Shown: positions 50,650 to 62,318 of the stretch, piece after piece
Layout of the letters: the number at the start of each line of letters is the position of its first letter
Numbering within the stretch: the first letter of the stretch is position 1
Assembly: GCA_017165825.1 (NCBI GenBank)
Contig: CM029393.1
Span: 1,013,354 to 1,077,353, forward strand
Direction: 5' to 3'
From: Hepsetus odoe
Lineage: Eukaryota; Chordata; Actinopteri; Characiformes; Hepsetidae
Length of the DNA: 64,000 bases
Notes under the pieces: generated by a model
What the model was told of the DNA's origin: nothing
The model's input: only the letters and a program-made list of their open reading frames with translations
Database searches by the model: none
Position numbers and translations under genes: made by a program

Positions 50650-52486
50650 CGTGTGTGTGTGTAATGTAAAATCCAAAAATAACTTTTTTCCCCATTATTG
50701 CTAAGCAAGGACAAACCATGTTCAAAAGACTTATTTAGACTGAGCTTGGTAACTTGCTATCTTGTGATAAAATACTGAAATCTTCATGAATTCTTCAAGA
50801 AATAAGATGCCCTGGATGATAATGTCTATTAATTAAATTAAATGTACTAAACATATGTTAACAGTAGCTACTGTATAATACTGGAAACTACGGTAACATT
50901 GATTACAGTAGGGAATGTTTATGTCATCACATCTGTACTCTTCACCAACGAAACATGGATACTATGTCCGCTCATGCGTACACATAAATCAGGGAGCTGG
51001 AGACATAAAAACATAAAAGCATTGCATTGCCATCTCACTGCAATCTTACCAAGGCTTTTTTTTTTTTTTTGAGTTCTTGAAGATGATTTTTCAAAAACAT
51101 TTTAAAAGCATACTAGCAAAGGCTTATTCCAGGATGCTTTGATCAGTGTTGAAAGAGAAAATCTGCTAAGGCAAAAAAGAGTGTAAAAAAACACTTTTCT
51201 TAAATGCTGGATGCCTTTGGACGCAAATTAGAGCAGAGACGTTGTTATTTTGGGCACAGAAATTAAAGCAAAATAAGTGAAGTTAAAAAAATGTATAAAA
51301 TGTAAATGTATCCATCTCATTGTTTATAACAAAACAATTCCAATGGGAGGAAAGAGCAGCAGCACCACATGTCAACAGTGTTCAGAGTGAATGACAGATC
51401 AAAATGTTTCAAACTACAATATTGCATCATTATGGATGATACAGATTGGCTGTGCATGCTGGAAAAAAAGAGAGCGAAGCAGCTCTCCTCTTAGTTATAC
51501 ATATTTCAGCTCTGCTCAGGCCGAGCTGCTGCAGATGAGGCTCATCACCAACACTTCAAAAACACACATTTAGTAAAAAGGCTTTCAGCACTCCAAAGCT
51601 ACATGCAGAATATTAAACACATTGATGCACACACGCTAATACATTCCTGCATACCAAACAGAGCGACTAAGCTAATGAATTTGCAGATACGGGCCAAGAC
51701 AAAGGGCATTATTTATAAAATTTTCCATTATTCCCCAGCCAGAGGACAGCAGAGAGCAAAGCCTTTTCCATCTGTGATATTTTCAGTATAGACAGACTCG
51801 TCTGCATCCTTCTGCAAGCATCATAACGCAGAATTGCCAAATTATAGTAGGGCAAACAGGAATGAGAAAAAATGTGAACAAACATTATCTTGTTTTTTGT
51901 TTTGTTTGCCTTTTATGACCCCTTAAAATATGCTGCTTTCAAGACATTTCCTGAAAATGTTGGTAGGGAATAATGGCCAGGGAGGTGTGTAATTTGTGAG
52001 ATGAGGGCTGATGGAGTATGTAGTAAATGAGGTTGTTTGTTATACATCACAGGCTTTTTAATGTGCTGCTTCATTTTCTGTGAGTCATGCTGTGGAGTAT
52101 TTAGAGCCTCTATGCTTTCTACATGGGAGAATCTCTTATGCCATGATTTAGGAATTCTCAAAGCATGCTTTGCTGGAGTCAGGCAATTGAACAATAGTCA
52201 AAAAGAACAAAAAGTCTCCATCCATGAATGTTCCATTGCAAGGATCTAGTTTTTCTCTCAATTCGTCACATCAGACCACTGTAATGAATCTGATAGATCT
52301 CTGGCAGCAACTTCTCCTTATAGTGTAATGTGCACTTTCCAGTTTATAATGCTACACTGCTTTGACAAAACAGCAGGACTGCTTTGATATCAACATCAAC
52401 AAATTTTCTACTATTATCTCAATAAGAACAAGAAAAAAATCCTAATCCAATCTATCTTATAAGTGTGGCGCACTTAAAATAAACAT

Positions 52487-52645
52487 TCATCCGTCCATCC
52501 ATGCATCCATCCATCAGACCACAATCTTAATCGCTTATCCTGACTAGGGTCACGGTATGTGCAGGCGCTTATCCCAGTGTTTATAGGGCAAAAAATTGGA
52601 GAAACACTGTGGAAAGGTCCTCAGTCCATCACAGGACAACAAAAT
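52487..52645 (-). mobile_element. LINE/SINE 3'-tail fragment, second type
   Basis: ccgtccatccatgcatccat is followed by 'aatcgcttatcctgactagg' and ends near tccatcacaggac. The layout parallels the SINE A tail module (ccat repeat, cgcttatcc, final ccatcrcagg) but the sequence is different. Confidence 0.6.
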
Positions 52646-53681
52646 AAACAGCATGCTCTATACAGTACCTTCGTAAAAAAATCATAATTTCCTAACAGAC
52701 TAAGTACTTGTACCTGGGTAGAGCATAAACAGGTGAATATGTGAATATTCTGAATGTTGTAATGTAGAAAAAAATGTCAGCCTTATCCCAGCTGGCGTAT
52801 GCTTACATGCATCAAATCCCGATGTGCTTGAATTAGTGCTTCTGGACCAAAGCCTGCTCGTAGGCATGACTACATTTAGCTTCGCTGTTGCTGATATTGT
52901 GAATAATGCATTATTTCTATAATCCCATTAATCTTATTACTTTGACGAAAATATCTCAGCTATAATTTTTCATGCAAGAGTTGCTACTGAAATGGTCATG
53001 TAGAGAAAAGACTTCAAAACCTAAGATGCCAGAAAAGCTAATAGTGCAAACAATGAATGAAAATGAAAATGAAAAGTGTCCAGATATGTAAATGGCCAAG
53101 GGGTGCAAAAGTACACATGCTGGAAAAAGTAGAAGTATTGATTCATATTCTGTCCTCAAGTAAAAGTAAAGAGAACCTGCTCTAAAATACACTTAGAGTA
53201 AAAAAATCATTTCAGTTTCTGTGTAAAGCTAATTGAACCTCACATCATATTAAAAATAATTCAAACACTATTAAACTATTTTAATTTCATAAAAGATTTA
53301 AATATAGTAAGAAATCTACTGAAGATAATAATGAACATAAACTTCACTGCTTCACCTCCATGTCTCTAGTAGTACTTGCTGTTTTGAACATCATGTTTCC
53401 AACTACTGAGTCTCCCTTTCTCTCTGTAATGTCTTTTATGTCTTAGTATGCATGTCATGCATCACAAATGTTAACACTGGTGAATACACCAAGAAAACTT
53501 TTTTTCATGGATTTGTCTTGATATTAAGAAAATGTGCAATGGTACTTAAGTACAGAAACCTGAATGCTTTTCTAATTTTCTTTTGAAATTTACAAAGTGT
53601 TTGTAGTATTTCATCTTCTGATATCTGCCAAAGCCTAAAACTAGATTCAATTCCTTCTTATCTGTGTTAATCTATCCACTT

Positions 53682-53905
53682 GGCAGTGGTGGCCTAGTAG
53701 TTAGGGACTAGGTCCCAGAACTGGAAGGTTGTGGGTTTGAATACTGGACCAGTAGGTTGTCCTGAGGTACCCTTGAGCAAAGAACCATCCCCATCACTGC
53801 TCCTCATGCACTGGATATGGCTACCTGATGATGCACAGTGTGTACTGGTTAAGTGCAGAGGATGCATTTTGTTGTGGTTCACTATGACAAATTGTCACTT
53901 TCACT
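53682..53905 (+). mobile_element. SINE family B2
   Basis: Head ggcagtggtggcctagtagt, box B gggtttgaatac, body cttgagcaaaga, B2 marker ctggatatggctacc, end aaattgtcactttcac. Confidence 0.85.
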
Positions 53906-54778
53906 ATTCCTTTAAACGAATGCTCCCAAACCCTGCTCCTGGGGGCCTCGCTATTCTTCGATTTCAAGTTTTCCATGCGGCCAACATATTCAAGATGAAT
54001 TAGTCAAGGTGAGTGTGTAGGAGTAAGAAAATCACCAAAATGTGCAGGATCACTGCTTTGCTAAATTCATTTAGGCCTTTTAAAAAGATTAGCATACAGA
54101 AACATTTATCAGCAATTATCCAGTGCTTCTTTAATAGTACATTTCTGAGGCCTGTTTATGTTGCTAACATAAAATAAGCTCCCTCATGACATGTGCACTG
54201 CGTCATTTTGGAGCATGTGTTCGTGATGCCAATAGGCTTATACTGCAGCCCGTTTCTTTCGCAGTCATGTTTTGCTTGGCTGTGAGTCAAGATTGCGATA
54301 GTAAAACTGCAAGACTACTTCAGTTCATTTTCAAGAATGGCTCCCTCGTGAAAAAAAAGCTTCATGAAAAAAAGAAACGCCATCTGTGAGATGCAAGTTT
54401 TTACAATTTGCTGTGATTTACTAATACTACTTGCTGTGCTGCAGTGGCTGATTTCTTTCCAAAACATGCATAATTAAACATTGCTTAAAAGGTCGATGTG
54501 TTCTTTAAATGTCAGGGGATGTTTAAATTTTAAGGATGAATGTAAGGAAAAAGAGCTCCTTTATGAAACATCTGCACTCACACTCACACCGCAAAGTCTG
54601 GCGGGTGAGAGACGCGAGTATGTGACACATGTCTGCTCAGCTTCCTCATCTCACAGCTATAACTGGCACTGTGTCCATGCACATGCAGAGACTAACCCTG
54701 AGGGGCTAATCTCTCCATTGTATGGGGAATAAGTGAGACCTATTAGTAGCTTCAAAACTAGCAGCAAGTGCAGCGCTG

Positions 54779-54780
<2 letters not shown>

Positions 54781-54820
<40 letters not shown>

Positions 54821-54852
54821 TGTGTGTGTAAGTGTGTGTGTGAGTGTGTGTG
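54781..54852. repeat. (CT)n-(GT)n microsatellite
   Basis: About 17 CT units, then interrupted GT units. Confidence 0.97.
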
Positions 54853-57487
54853 CAATATGACAATATAAGCACTTTCTGTATGAACAAATTTGGGTGTAAG
54901 TATGTATTGGATTTAAATATAGGGAAAATTTGCCAAAAAAACTTGAGTTGTCACTATGCCCTATACTATGAGATGAATAATCTAACAGTCACTTTTAATC
55001 ACAATTAATCAAGTAACCAGTAATTAAAAAAATATATAAGAAAAAAACAGTATTTGTTAAGTCTCAAGTATAGGAAACTAGGTCTTTCAAAAAGTCTATT
55101 TAAATACTAAAAGCTAAGAATAGTTTCAAATGTTGTATTTTTATAATAAACACAGTAGTAAGTAATTGTATACATTAATTACAAAAGGTTAAAAAGCATC
55201 CTAAAAACCAAATGTATCAGCTGATTACTGTACATTTTGTAACTGGAATTATTTGGAACATCATAAACCGAAAATGCAGTCTTCTAATGCTGACTAACTT
55301 ACATAGTTAACATAGTTAATAAAGGTAAAATGTGACAACAGTAAGTACTAGAAACGTTCAATACATTTAGCTGTAAATGTTTCTATGAACTTGTCTGTTA
55401 AATTTAGGTTTTGTCATTTGGCCAGTTTCACTGGAAAAAAAAAAAATGAAAGAGTGGTTTCTGACTTTGAGAAAGCAGTAAATGTGTAAAAGATCAAGCC
55501 ACTGCCAATAAATTGAGAAAACAAATGCTAATAAATTACATATTTTTATGAAACAATGAAGTTTAATTGAGAAACACTAACACTGACACATATAATAAAA
55601 TTAATGTTTTTCAATGAAAGTTTTTAATGTAATTCATATTCAAATCCCACTGTGTGATATGGGGAGCACAAGCTACTGGGTGGAAGGGGATACAAATAAA
55701 CAGGCCAGAAAAAAAGTATTGTTATTCTATAATTTATCATGAAAAGCAGTTGTTATCTCTCTACACTGGTCTAAGGCTATTCAGTATTCACAAAGGACCA
55801 GGACCAGCTCTCACACAGATGCATGAACAAGAACACGGTCAAATTTTCTTTTTTTTTCACTGACCACCTGCAGCTGAGTGTACAACTCTGTACCAGCCTC
55901 CAACACACAGACGTTGCAAATAGTGCTGCTATATTTTCCCTTGCTCAATTATTCACAGCATTAGACCGTGGCTGACTGAGATTGAATGTAGCAAAGTTAA
56001 ACGAACTGAAACAGAGTAGCAAGAATAATGATGGTCAGCCTGATGATAAGGCCGTGAATAGCAAAGTGGCAACACAGACATTTAAAGATTATTTTTTTCT
56101 ATCTACACACAACATCAGTGCACTTACTTTTAGTACTCAAGCTACTTATAAGTAAGGTCGTTAAAAGAGCATGTGCCCACTCTGAAATCATTCCCCCAGG
56201 CTTTCCAGTAATACAACAGCACAGGAGCAGTCTTCTCTACTTGATGAGAGACTAAAGACACAAATGACACATAAAAAAAATCTGCTAGCTGTGAAAGTTT
56301 GATTTTATCGAGCCACAACAGCATTAATGGTTTTAGGTACAGATGTTGACTTCTTCCAATAATATATTATGAAGCTCTGTCACTTCATAGAATACAATTT
56401 TTGTGCTCCACAGTTCAGTGCTGAGGGTCTTTAGAGGGTCCCCCTCTAGCTGATGCTTTATATTGGTCATGATGACCTAAGGTTGATTTGCAGCTGCTTT
56501 AAAGCAACTCATTCTTTTGGCAGTGCTTTTCTGCATCTGAAAACAGTTTTAATTGAATTAATGAATGTGTCTGGATACTTATGGACAGAGCAGCACAATC
56601 AACAAAAATGTCTGTTGATGTAAGGTGTAAATTATTTCTGCTGCCATTAGATAATACCATGGCCATGATGGGGTGCATTTTATCTGGAATAATGTTTAGG
56701 TAAGTGATCTCTATCAAACTAACCCTCACATGAATACCAGGAGTCAAGCTTTCTCAACAGGACATCACCCAGTGTAACACGCTACGTCCTCCAAACTACC
56801 TTCTTCCTACAATTGATCTCATTGTCTTTTCTACCCAAGGCCCCAAGTAAACAACACACACATAGCCATCCACATAATTGAAAAGAAAATTGTACAATAC
56901 TCACATGCCTATTGTTGAACTTTCAGCAACAGACAAGCACTCTGCAGCAATGATGCCACACACACAGCAAGATGCAATCCATTTTTTGTCAAGAAATACT
57001 TCAATATGTCCTCTACTGTGAGATCGAACCAAACGGTTTAGCTTTTGTTCCCAACACACTAAACCTTGGCCTATTAAACTATCATAAGTTTATAGTTGTA
57101 TTTCTTTGTATCACCTTTGGTAGAAAATAACCATCACACAAGATCTGCAATAAGATCTGCATTTTTGGAGATACTGTGCCTTTTGGCCAAAAAAATGTGT
57201 TTGCCCTTTTTCCACCCTGCCAGTAAAACCTTAAAGACTGACTGTTTACTTAATGCCTAAAATATCCTCCACTATCACTCCTTGACCATGCTGATACTGA
57301 AATATCCCACTCCTTACTGGTAAGACTGATATATGTATATGGACAGAGAAAAAACTGGTGGTGCTACTATTCTAGCTTTGTTGTGTACTTTTTTAATCAG
57401 TAGGCTATACAGTTTCTCATACCACTGTAAATAGACAGTCTGCTAGAGAAATAAATTGTAGCAAATAGAAATATCAAATCTACTCAC

Positions 57488-57699
57488 TGGCTTGCATGAG
57501 CTGTCCCTGGCGTCCAAACACCTGGGAAAAGGTGGCAGGGCTGCAAGTGAGTGTGTCCTCCATGGCTGATGAAGGTCAGCCTTGTCCTTCACCTTTCAGT
57601 AAGCCGAGTTTAAGGGGTGTCCGTAAGTAAAGGTAGGGGATTCAGATTGTTTACGAGGCTGATGTCAGCCCACTCTGCGGATCACTGCTGCTGCTGAAG
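57488..57699 (-). CDS. First coding exon (5' UTR plus 25 codons) of an unidentified host gene
   Basis: Read on the minus strand, a pyrimidine-rich acceptor ending in tccttcctgacag at 57700 opens the exon. The ATG is at 57563-57561 in the strong Kozak context agccATGg. An in-frame TGA five codons upstream rules out a longer N-terminus within this exon. The coding part begins MEDTLTCSPATFSQVFGRQG and runs on QLMQA. It ends one base into the next codon at a consensus donor, gccA|GTGAGT (57487 downwards). About 136 bases of 5' UTR precede the ATG, so at least one more upstream non-coding exon is expected. The phase (1) matches exon 12133-12290 exactly, which is the main reason to pair them. I do not recognise the product firmly; no signal peptide or membrane segment is visible. 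What is seen: ATG, stop, splice sites. What is inferred: that the two exons are joined. Confidence 0.72.
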
Positions 57700-58017
57700 C
57701 TGTCAGGAAGGAATAACAAAGGACATCTACTGTTTAAGACAGCAAAGTACTCACACACAGACAGAATACAAACAGGGTGTGTGTGTGTTTGTTTATATGC
57801 GTAAGCTAGCAAGAGAAATGATGCATATCACAACAAGTCTCTATTTCTAACTCCTACTTTCAAAGCTTCAGAAGTCATAGCTGCCGATGCTCCAGAAAAC
57901 CTTTATTATTACTTGCTAAAAATAAAAAAAGCTTAAGAGTAACAATGGAATAAAATGCCTTAAACTGAAAAAAAGGCTATAGTTTAAGATCAGCTTCGCC
58001 TGCACAGAATGCAACAG

Positions 58018-58055
58018 GGGTGTGTGTGTGTGTGTGTGAGAAAGAGAGAGAGAGC
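58018..58055. repeat. (GT)n-(GA)n microsatellite
   Basis: Short GT run followed by GA units, upstream of the ATG exon. Confidence 0.9.
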
Positions 58056-59194
58056 AGGACTGATACCTGTTAAATCAGTGTTAAGTTTATTAGCTAAATG
58101 GCAAGACTGGAGCTTGATTCTTTTCAGTAGAGTTCATGTTAAGTTGAATTCAGCTCAGTCACTGTAATTATGATGCTTGTGGCTTTCTACAGTAACTGTT
58201 TTTTTTTTAAATCAATTTCCTAATTCAGGCTATGCAGTTCGTAGCAGTGTATATGTGTGTTTGTGAGTGAGAGAAAGCGAGAGAGATTGAGAGAGCAAGC
58301 AACAGTAATTATAATTTCAATTAAGAAAATTAAAATGATCTTAAAACTAACTTAAAATAACTACACTAACCGAATAATAAGAAGAAGAAATAATAATGGC
58401 ATGATTTGGAGGTCCTCAGGTAAATGCTTTTTGATCTTTAGTAACAGTGATGGAATATGTTTTGAATATATTTCCTATCACAAGGGAACAAGCAAAGCAA
58501 CTCTGATTAATTAATCAAATTCAGTTTTATTCTGTTTAACTAAATTTGAATTCAAAAGATCTCTTGCTTTATTAAGAAAGTCATATTTCTGCCTACTTTA
58601 TTTCAGCATGGCACTACAGAGGAATTCCTTAACTGCTCACTAGCAACTCAAAATTTCCCATACAGTTCTTCTCTATTAACAAAAGAAAAAATATTATATA
58701 TAAATGTTATTCATAAAATGTTATTCATTTAAAAGCATATAAAGCATTTAGAGAGAGTGAGCAAGACAGTGAGAGAAACCAATAAGGTTATATTAGCACT
58801 TCTCTCTGTCTTCAGATAAAGCTGCACTTTAAGGGACATCTACTGTTCAGGACACCAAGACATAACTGCGAACAACAAAACAAGGGTGTGTGTGTCACTA
58901 AGTACAAATGTGAGCATCGTTGGTGCATACAGAATACACAGAGAAAGAGAGAGAAAGAAGTAATGATGTATTAAGCCAAACAGAAGATTAATGAGGCCTT
59001 TCTTTAAGGGGCATTTGAATGACTGTAGTATCGTCAGCCCAGGACAAGAAGAAACAACTCTGGACATAAAGATGACGTAGGTGTGTACCTGTCAAAACTG
59101 ATGAGGACAGTGTTTATTTATGAAGGAGTGAGCTATAGTTAAAGTGATGAAAAATCTCATTTATGTGTAACATCTGAGAAATAAAGGCTGATTT

Positions 59195-59900
59195 GAAGTA
59201 ATGATGTCTTGCCTGTTAAAGCTGCTGCTGCTCCAGAAGCTGCTCTTTCTCTCTCCCACTCTCTCTCCCTCTCTCTTTGATCGTCTGCTGGATTTCTGCC
59301 TTGCCCTCCTTTCTCCGCAGTCCTGCCTAGGTCCAGATGTCTCAAAGTGAACCTGTCCTGGTCCTGGAGCTAACAAAAACAAAAACAGAATAAAACTCTC
59401 CAGCCCTGCAATAGGAAGGAATAAACGCTGTAGTCCCACAGGCTCACTGCTGTAATGCTGTGCTGATGTGTGTTGTGCTCTAATCCAGTCACAGTGCCCT
59501 CCTCTCTTACTCACTCTGCCTCACTTCACCCCTCCCTTCCCCTCTGTGCTCTTCTCTCTCTTCCTCTCTTTCTCCCTCTTTTACCCTCAAGAGAAATCCC
59601 CCCCACCCACCTTCTCTCACTCTCTCTTTCTCTCTACCGCTCTCTCCCTCTTTCCATCTCTCTCCCTCTCACTCTCTCCCTCTCGCCATGATCCATCTCA
59701 GAAGCAGAAGCAGGACTGCTGCAGGGAAATGATTTTTTTGCAACTCCAGCGCTTCCATTTCTCCCCTGCGGAGGGGAAAAAGCTAAGGCAGAGGTGAAGA
59801 AGGAGAAAAGAGAGAAAAAAAGAAATGCCAATTTGTAACTCGCCCAAAGGCAACCGACAGGAAAGGATCAAAATGTCTGTGTACCCGAAACACAATTTAC
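59195..59900 (-). promoter_or_regulatory. Putative 5' UTR/promoter region of the host gene
   Basis: This block lies 1.5-2.2 kb upstream of the acceptor of the ATG exon, where the first exon should lie. The plus strand has long CT tracts (59240-59280 and 59510-59690), so the minus strand is GA-rich. Next to them is a less repetitive stretch (59690-59780) with a ccccTgcggAgggg hairpin at 59763-59776. Possible first-exon donors on the minus strand are a GC-type site near 59212 (aacag|GCAAGA) and tgacag|GTACAC near 59092. No TATA box is obvious. Short ORFs here look like by-products of the repeats. Confidence 0.35.
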
Positions 59901-60325
59901 TTTAAAATATATGTATTAGACAAATGTGTCTTCAAAAGGCAGAGTAAAAGTGGACTGAGTTCACAGAATGAAAGAAAAAAAAAACAGTTTTATGGAACAA
60001 TTTTCTAAAGGAAAAAAGTGACCAAAACAAGCCAGAATATGACATTTTTTCTATCCAATTATTTGCTGAATGTAATTTATTTAAAGAAATTACAGAGCCT
60101 GCTTAAACTAATAAGGCCTTAAATTTAAGCCAAATGCAGACAATTCTAGTACATGGCAAACTACATTAACAATAAAGCTAGGTTTTTGAATTGCCGCTGT
60201 GCAGTGTTGTAATATATTTTAGGAAGAAAGGAGAAGAGGCTCAGAAAGGCTCATGAACCTTAAGCGTGATCACAAAACGTATTGTCTGAATTAAGCAACC
60301 ACTTAAATAAACTAGAGGTGCTTAT

Positions 60326-60537
60326 GGGGTGGTGGTGGTCTAGTGGTAGGGTACTTGCCTACGGACCTATGGATTCAGAGGTTCCCGGTTCGAATCCCAC
60401 CTCTAGCACTATCATCACTGGGTCCTTGAGCAAGACCCTTAACCCTGAGTTGCTCCAGGGGGACTGTCCCTGTAATTAGGACCTGTAAGTCGCTCTGGAT
60501 AAGAGCGTCTGCTAAATGCCGTAAACGTAAATGTAAA
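60326..60537 (+). mobile_element. SINE family C, best preserved
   Basis: Head ggggtggtggtggtctagtg, box B cggttcgaatccc, body ccttgagcaagacccttaac, and an L2-like tail ending cgtaaacgtaaatgtaaa. The tail matches the 3' end of fish L2-type LINEs, which would mobilise it (known for this tail type). Confidence 0.92.
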
Positions 60538-60753
60538 AATCTGGTCATCTGAACTCAACTTGGAATACAAGGATGAAGGAATTTATGGGTACAAAAAGAA
60601 GCATTTTAATTAAACCACAACTTGCCAGTTGTTAAGGATATGAATATTATCCAGTGAATTTCCATAAAAGATCCAAAACATACAACAAGATCACAATTCT
60701 TTAAATGTATTGTATGCAAGATTTGAAATGTCTTGGAAAACTGTCGTTGAATA

Positions 60754-60930
60754 TCCATCCATCCATTTTCTGCCGCTTGTCCCAAAGGTCGCCAGCCCAT
60801 CGCAGGGAGGAGCGGGACGGGGACGGCACCTTGCTCAAGGGTACCTCAGGGCAACCCATCGGGAAGGGGTTCGAACCCCCGATCCTCCGATCACGTGGCC
60901 GACGCCCTAACCACTAGGCCACCGCTGCCC
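60754..60930 (-). mobile_element. SINE family A with deleted tail module
   Basis: The head, box B and body are intact, but most of the tail module is missing: cttgtcccaaa joins directly to ggtcgccagcccatcgc near 60786. Flanking ctgtcgttgaata / ctgtccttgaata (60741-60753, 60931-60943) is a target-site duplication with one change. Confidence 0.9.
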
Positions 60931-61079
60931 CTGTCCTTGAATAGGACACTTGAATATTATTGAAAATTTGCCATTTGCCATCTTGACTCCAACTTATGCA
61001 TGGCAGATTTTATGGCATTTTATTTCAGTGGGTTAAATTTAGCAGTAAAATGATGCATAAAAAAACAGAAATATTTCAT

Positions 61080-61292
61080 CCATCCATCCATCCATCCATC
61101 CATCCATTATCTGCCGCTTGTCCCAAACGGGGTTGCGGGGGAGTGCTGGTGTCCAACCCAGCGCACACAGGGCGAGGACGGGGGACGCACCCTGGACAGG
61201 TCGCCAGCCCATCGCAGGGAGGAGCGGGACGGGGACAGTACCTTGCTCAAGGGTACCTCAGGGCAATCTATTGGGAAGGAGTTCGAACCCTT
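61080..61292 (-). mobile_element. SINE family A, truncated at box B
   Basis: It carries a long (CCAT)n end at 61080-61107, the full tail module and the body, and stops inside box B (gttcgaaccc). An 11-bp duplication aaatatttcat lies at 61069-61079 and 61293-61303. Confidence 0.9.
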
Positions 61293-61469
61293 AAATATTT
61301 CATATTTAATATATATTGTTCCAGCACAGGTGAATAAAAAGCTAGCACTGTAATGTCTGAATGCTTGCACCTCCTAAATTTACTTAATTTGCAGAATACA
61401 TTGTTCCAACAGATTTGCGTAAATGCTCATGTGTAAATTGTAAATTGTAGCCTCTGCTTCTTTAAAGTG

Positions 61470-61496
61470 CTTCTTCTTTTTTTTTTTTTTTTTTTT
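61470..61496. repeat. Poly(T) run
   Basis: More than 20 consecutive Ts. Similar shorter runs occur near 19899, 29829 and 51059. Confidence 0.9.
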
Positions 61497-62125
61497 GTGG
61501 AACGTCAGAACAGAGATGACTGCGTAGCAATTCATATTCATATCAGCAGAATAGTTTGTCCAGCTCATCCCACAGATGCACAAATGTAGGGGCTAAGTCA
61601 GCACCTTAAACTCATGTTCTTCAAACCATTTCTGAACTATTTCTAAAGTGTGGCAGGGAACTGTTCCTACATGTCATGCATTTTTCTTCAGATGTTCCAT
61701 TGTCCTGTTCTGATGTGCCCATTGTGGGAACTTTAGGGGCTAGACAAGAGTCAGCATAGGCACTGGGGTTATGCAGACCACATGCAGCTAGTTGCAATGC
61801 GCTGTATTCTAAAAATTAGCTGTAATTATCAGTTTTTTGCTTTTTTTTCTACATGGATCATCAGTGAGCTTTAGGAGCCTATTCCCTTGGTAGATATGAA
61901 CAACTACATACTCTGAACCCCCACAATTTCCAAACTGCTAACCATACTGTATTTGATATTTAAATTTACATGACATGAAATTTAGCTTCTTCTGTCTTCA
62001 GCATTTTGAGTTTTATAGATAACAACAGCAGGAAAATAGCAAAAACTTTTTTGGAGCATATTAACAGCATGACTATAATAGATGTATCAGCATTTATGTA
62101 CATTGTACACCAAATTTGCAGGATT

Positions 62126-62318
62126 AAAGTGAAAAAAGTGAAAGTGACCATTCTTGTCATTGTAAGTACAGCACAACACACAGTGAACTACAACAAAATT
62201 ACATCTCTGAATTTTACCCACACACAAACACGTGCAGCAGAGGGAAGCTATTGAAAGCGCCCGAGGAGCAGTGATGGTGACGGTACCTTGCTCAAGGCTA
62301 ACTCGGGGCAACCTACAG
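62126..62318 (-). mobile_element. SINE family B1, head truncated
   Basis: Minus-strand copy from the aaagtgaaaaaagtgaaagt end (62126) through the agctattgaaagcgcccgag segment to ggcaacctac. The tRNA-like head is absent. Confidence 0.82.

Larger units (their letters stand above)
12291..57487 (-). other. Large intron (about 45.2 kb) between the two coding exons
   Basis: It is bounded by GTGAGT at 57487 and by a polypyrimidine tract plus AG at 12291 on the minus strand. It follows the start-codon exon directly, and such early introns often hold regulatory DNA. It contains most of the SINEs, LINE fragments and Tc1 remnants listed here, plus unique blocks with balanced composition. That it is a single intron, with no further exon inside, is inferred from phase compatibility and from finding no other spliceable coding stretch on this strand. 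Confidence 0.55.
50650..57487. other. Unique intronic DNA near the start-codon exon
   Basis: Holds the tail fragment at 52487, the SINE at 53682 and the microsatellite at 54781. 51400-51830 is non-repetitive. No further exon found. Confidence 0.4.

Noticed and set aside
59157..59514. 117-codon minus-strand frame near the putative promoter
   Set aside because: Largely a translation of GA-rich tracts; more likely 5' UTR or promoter sequence than coding.
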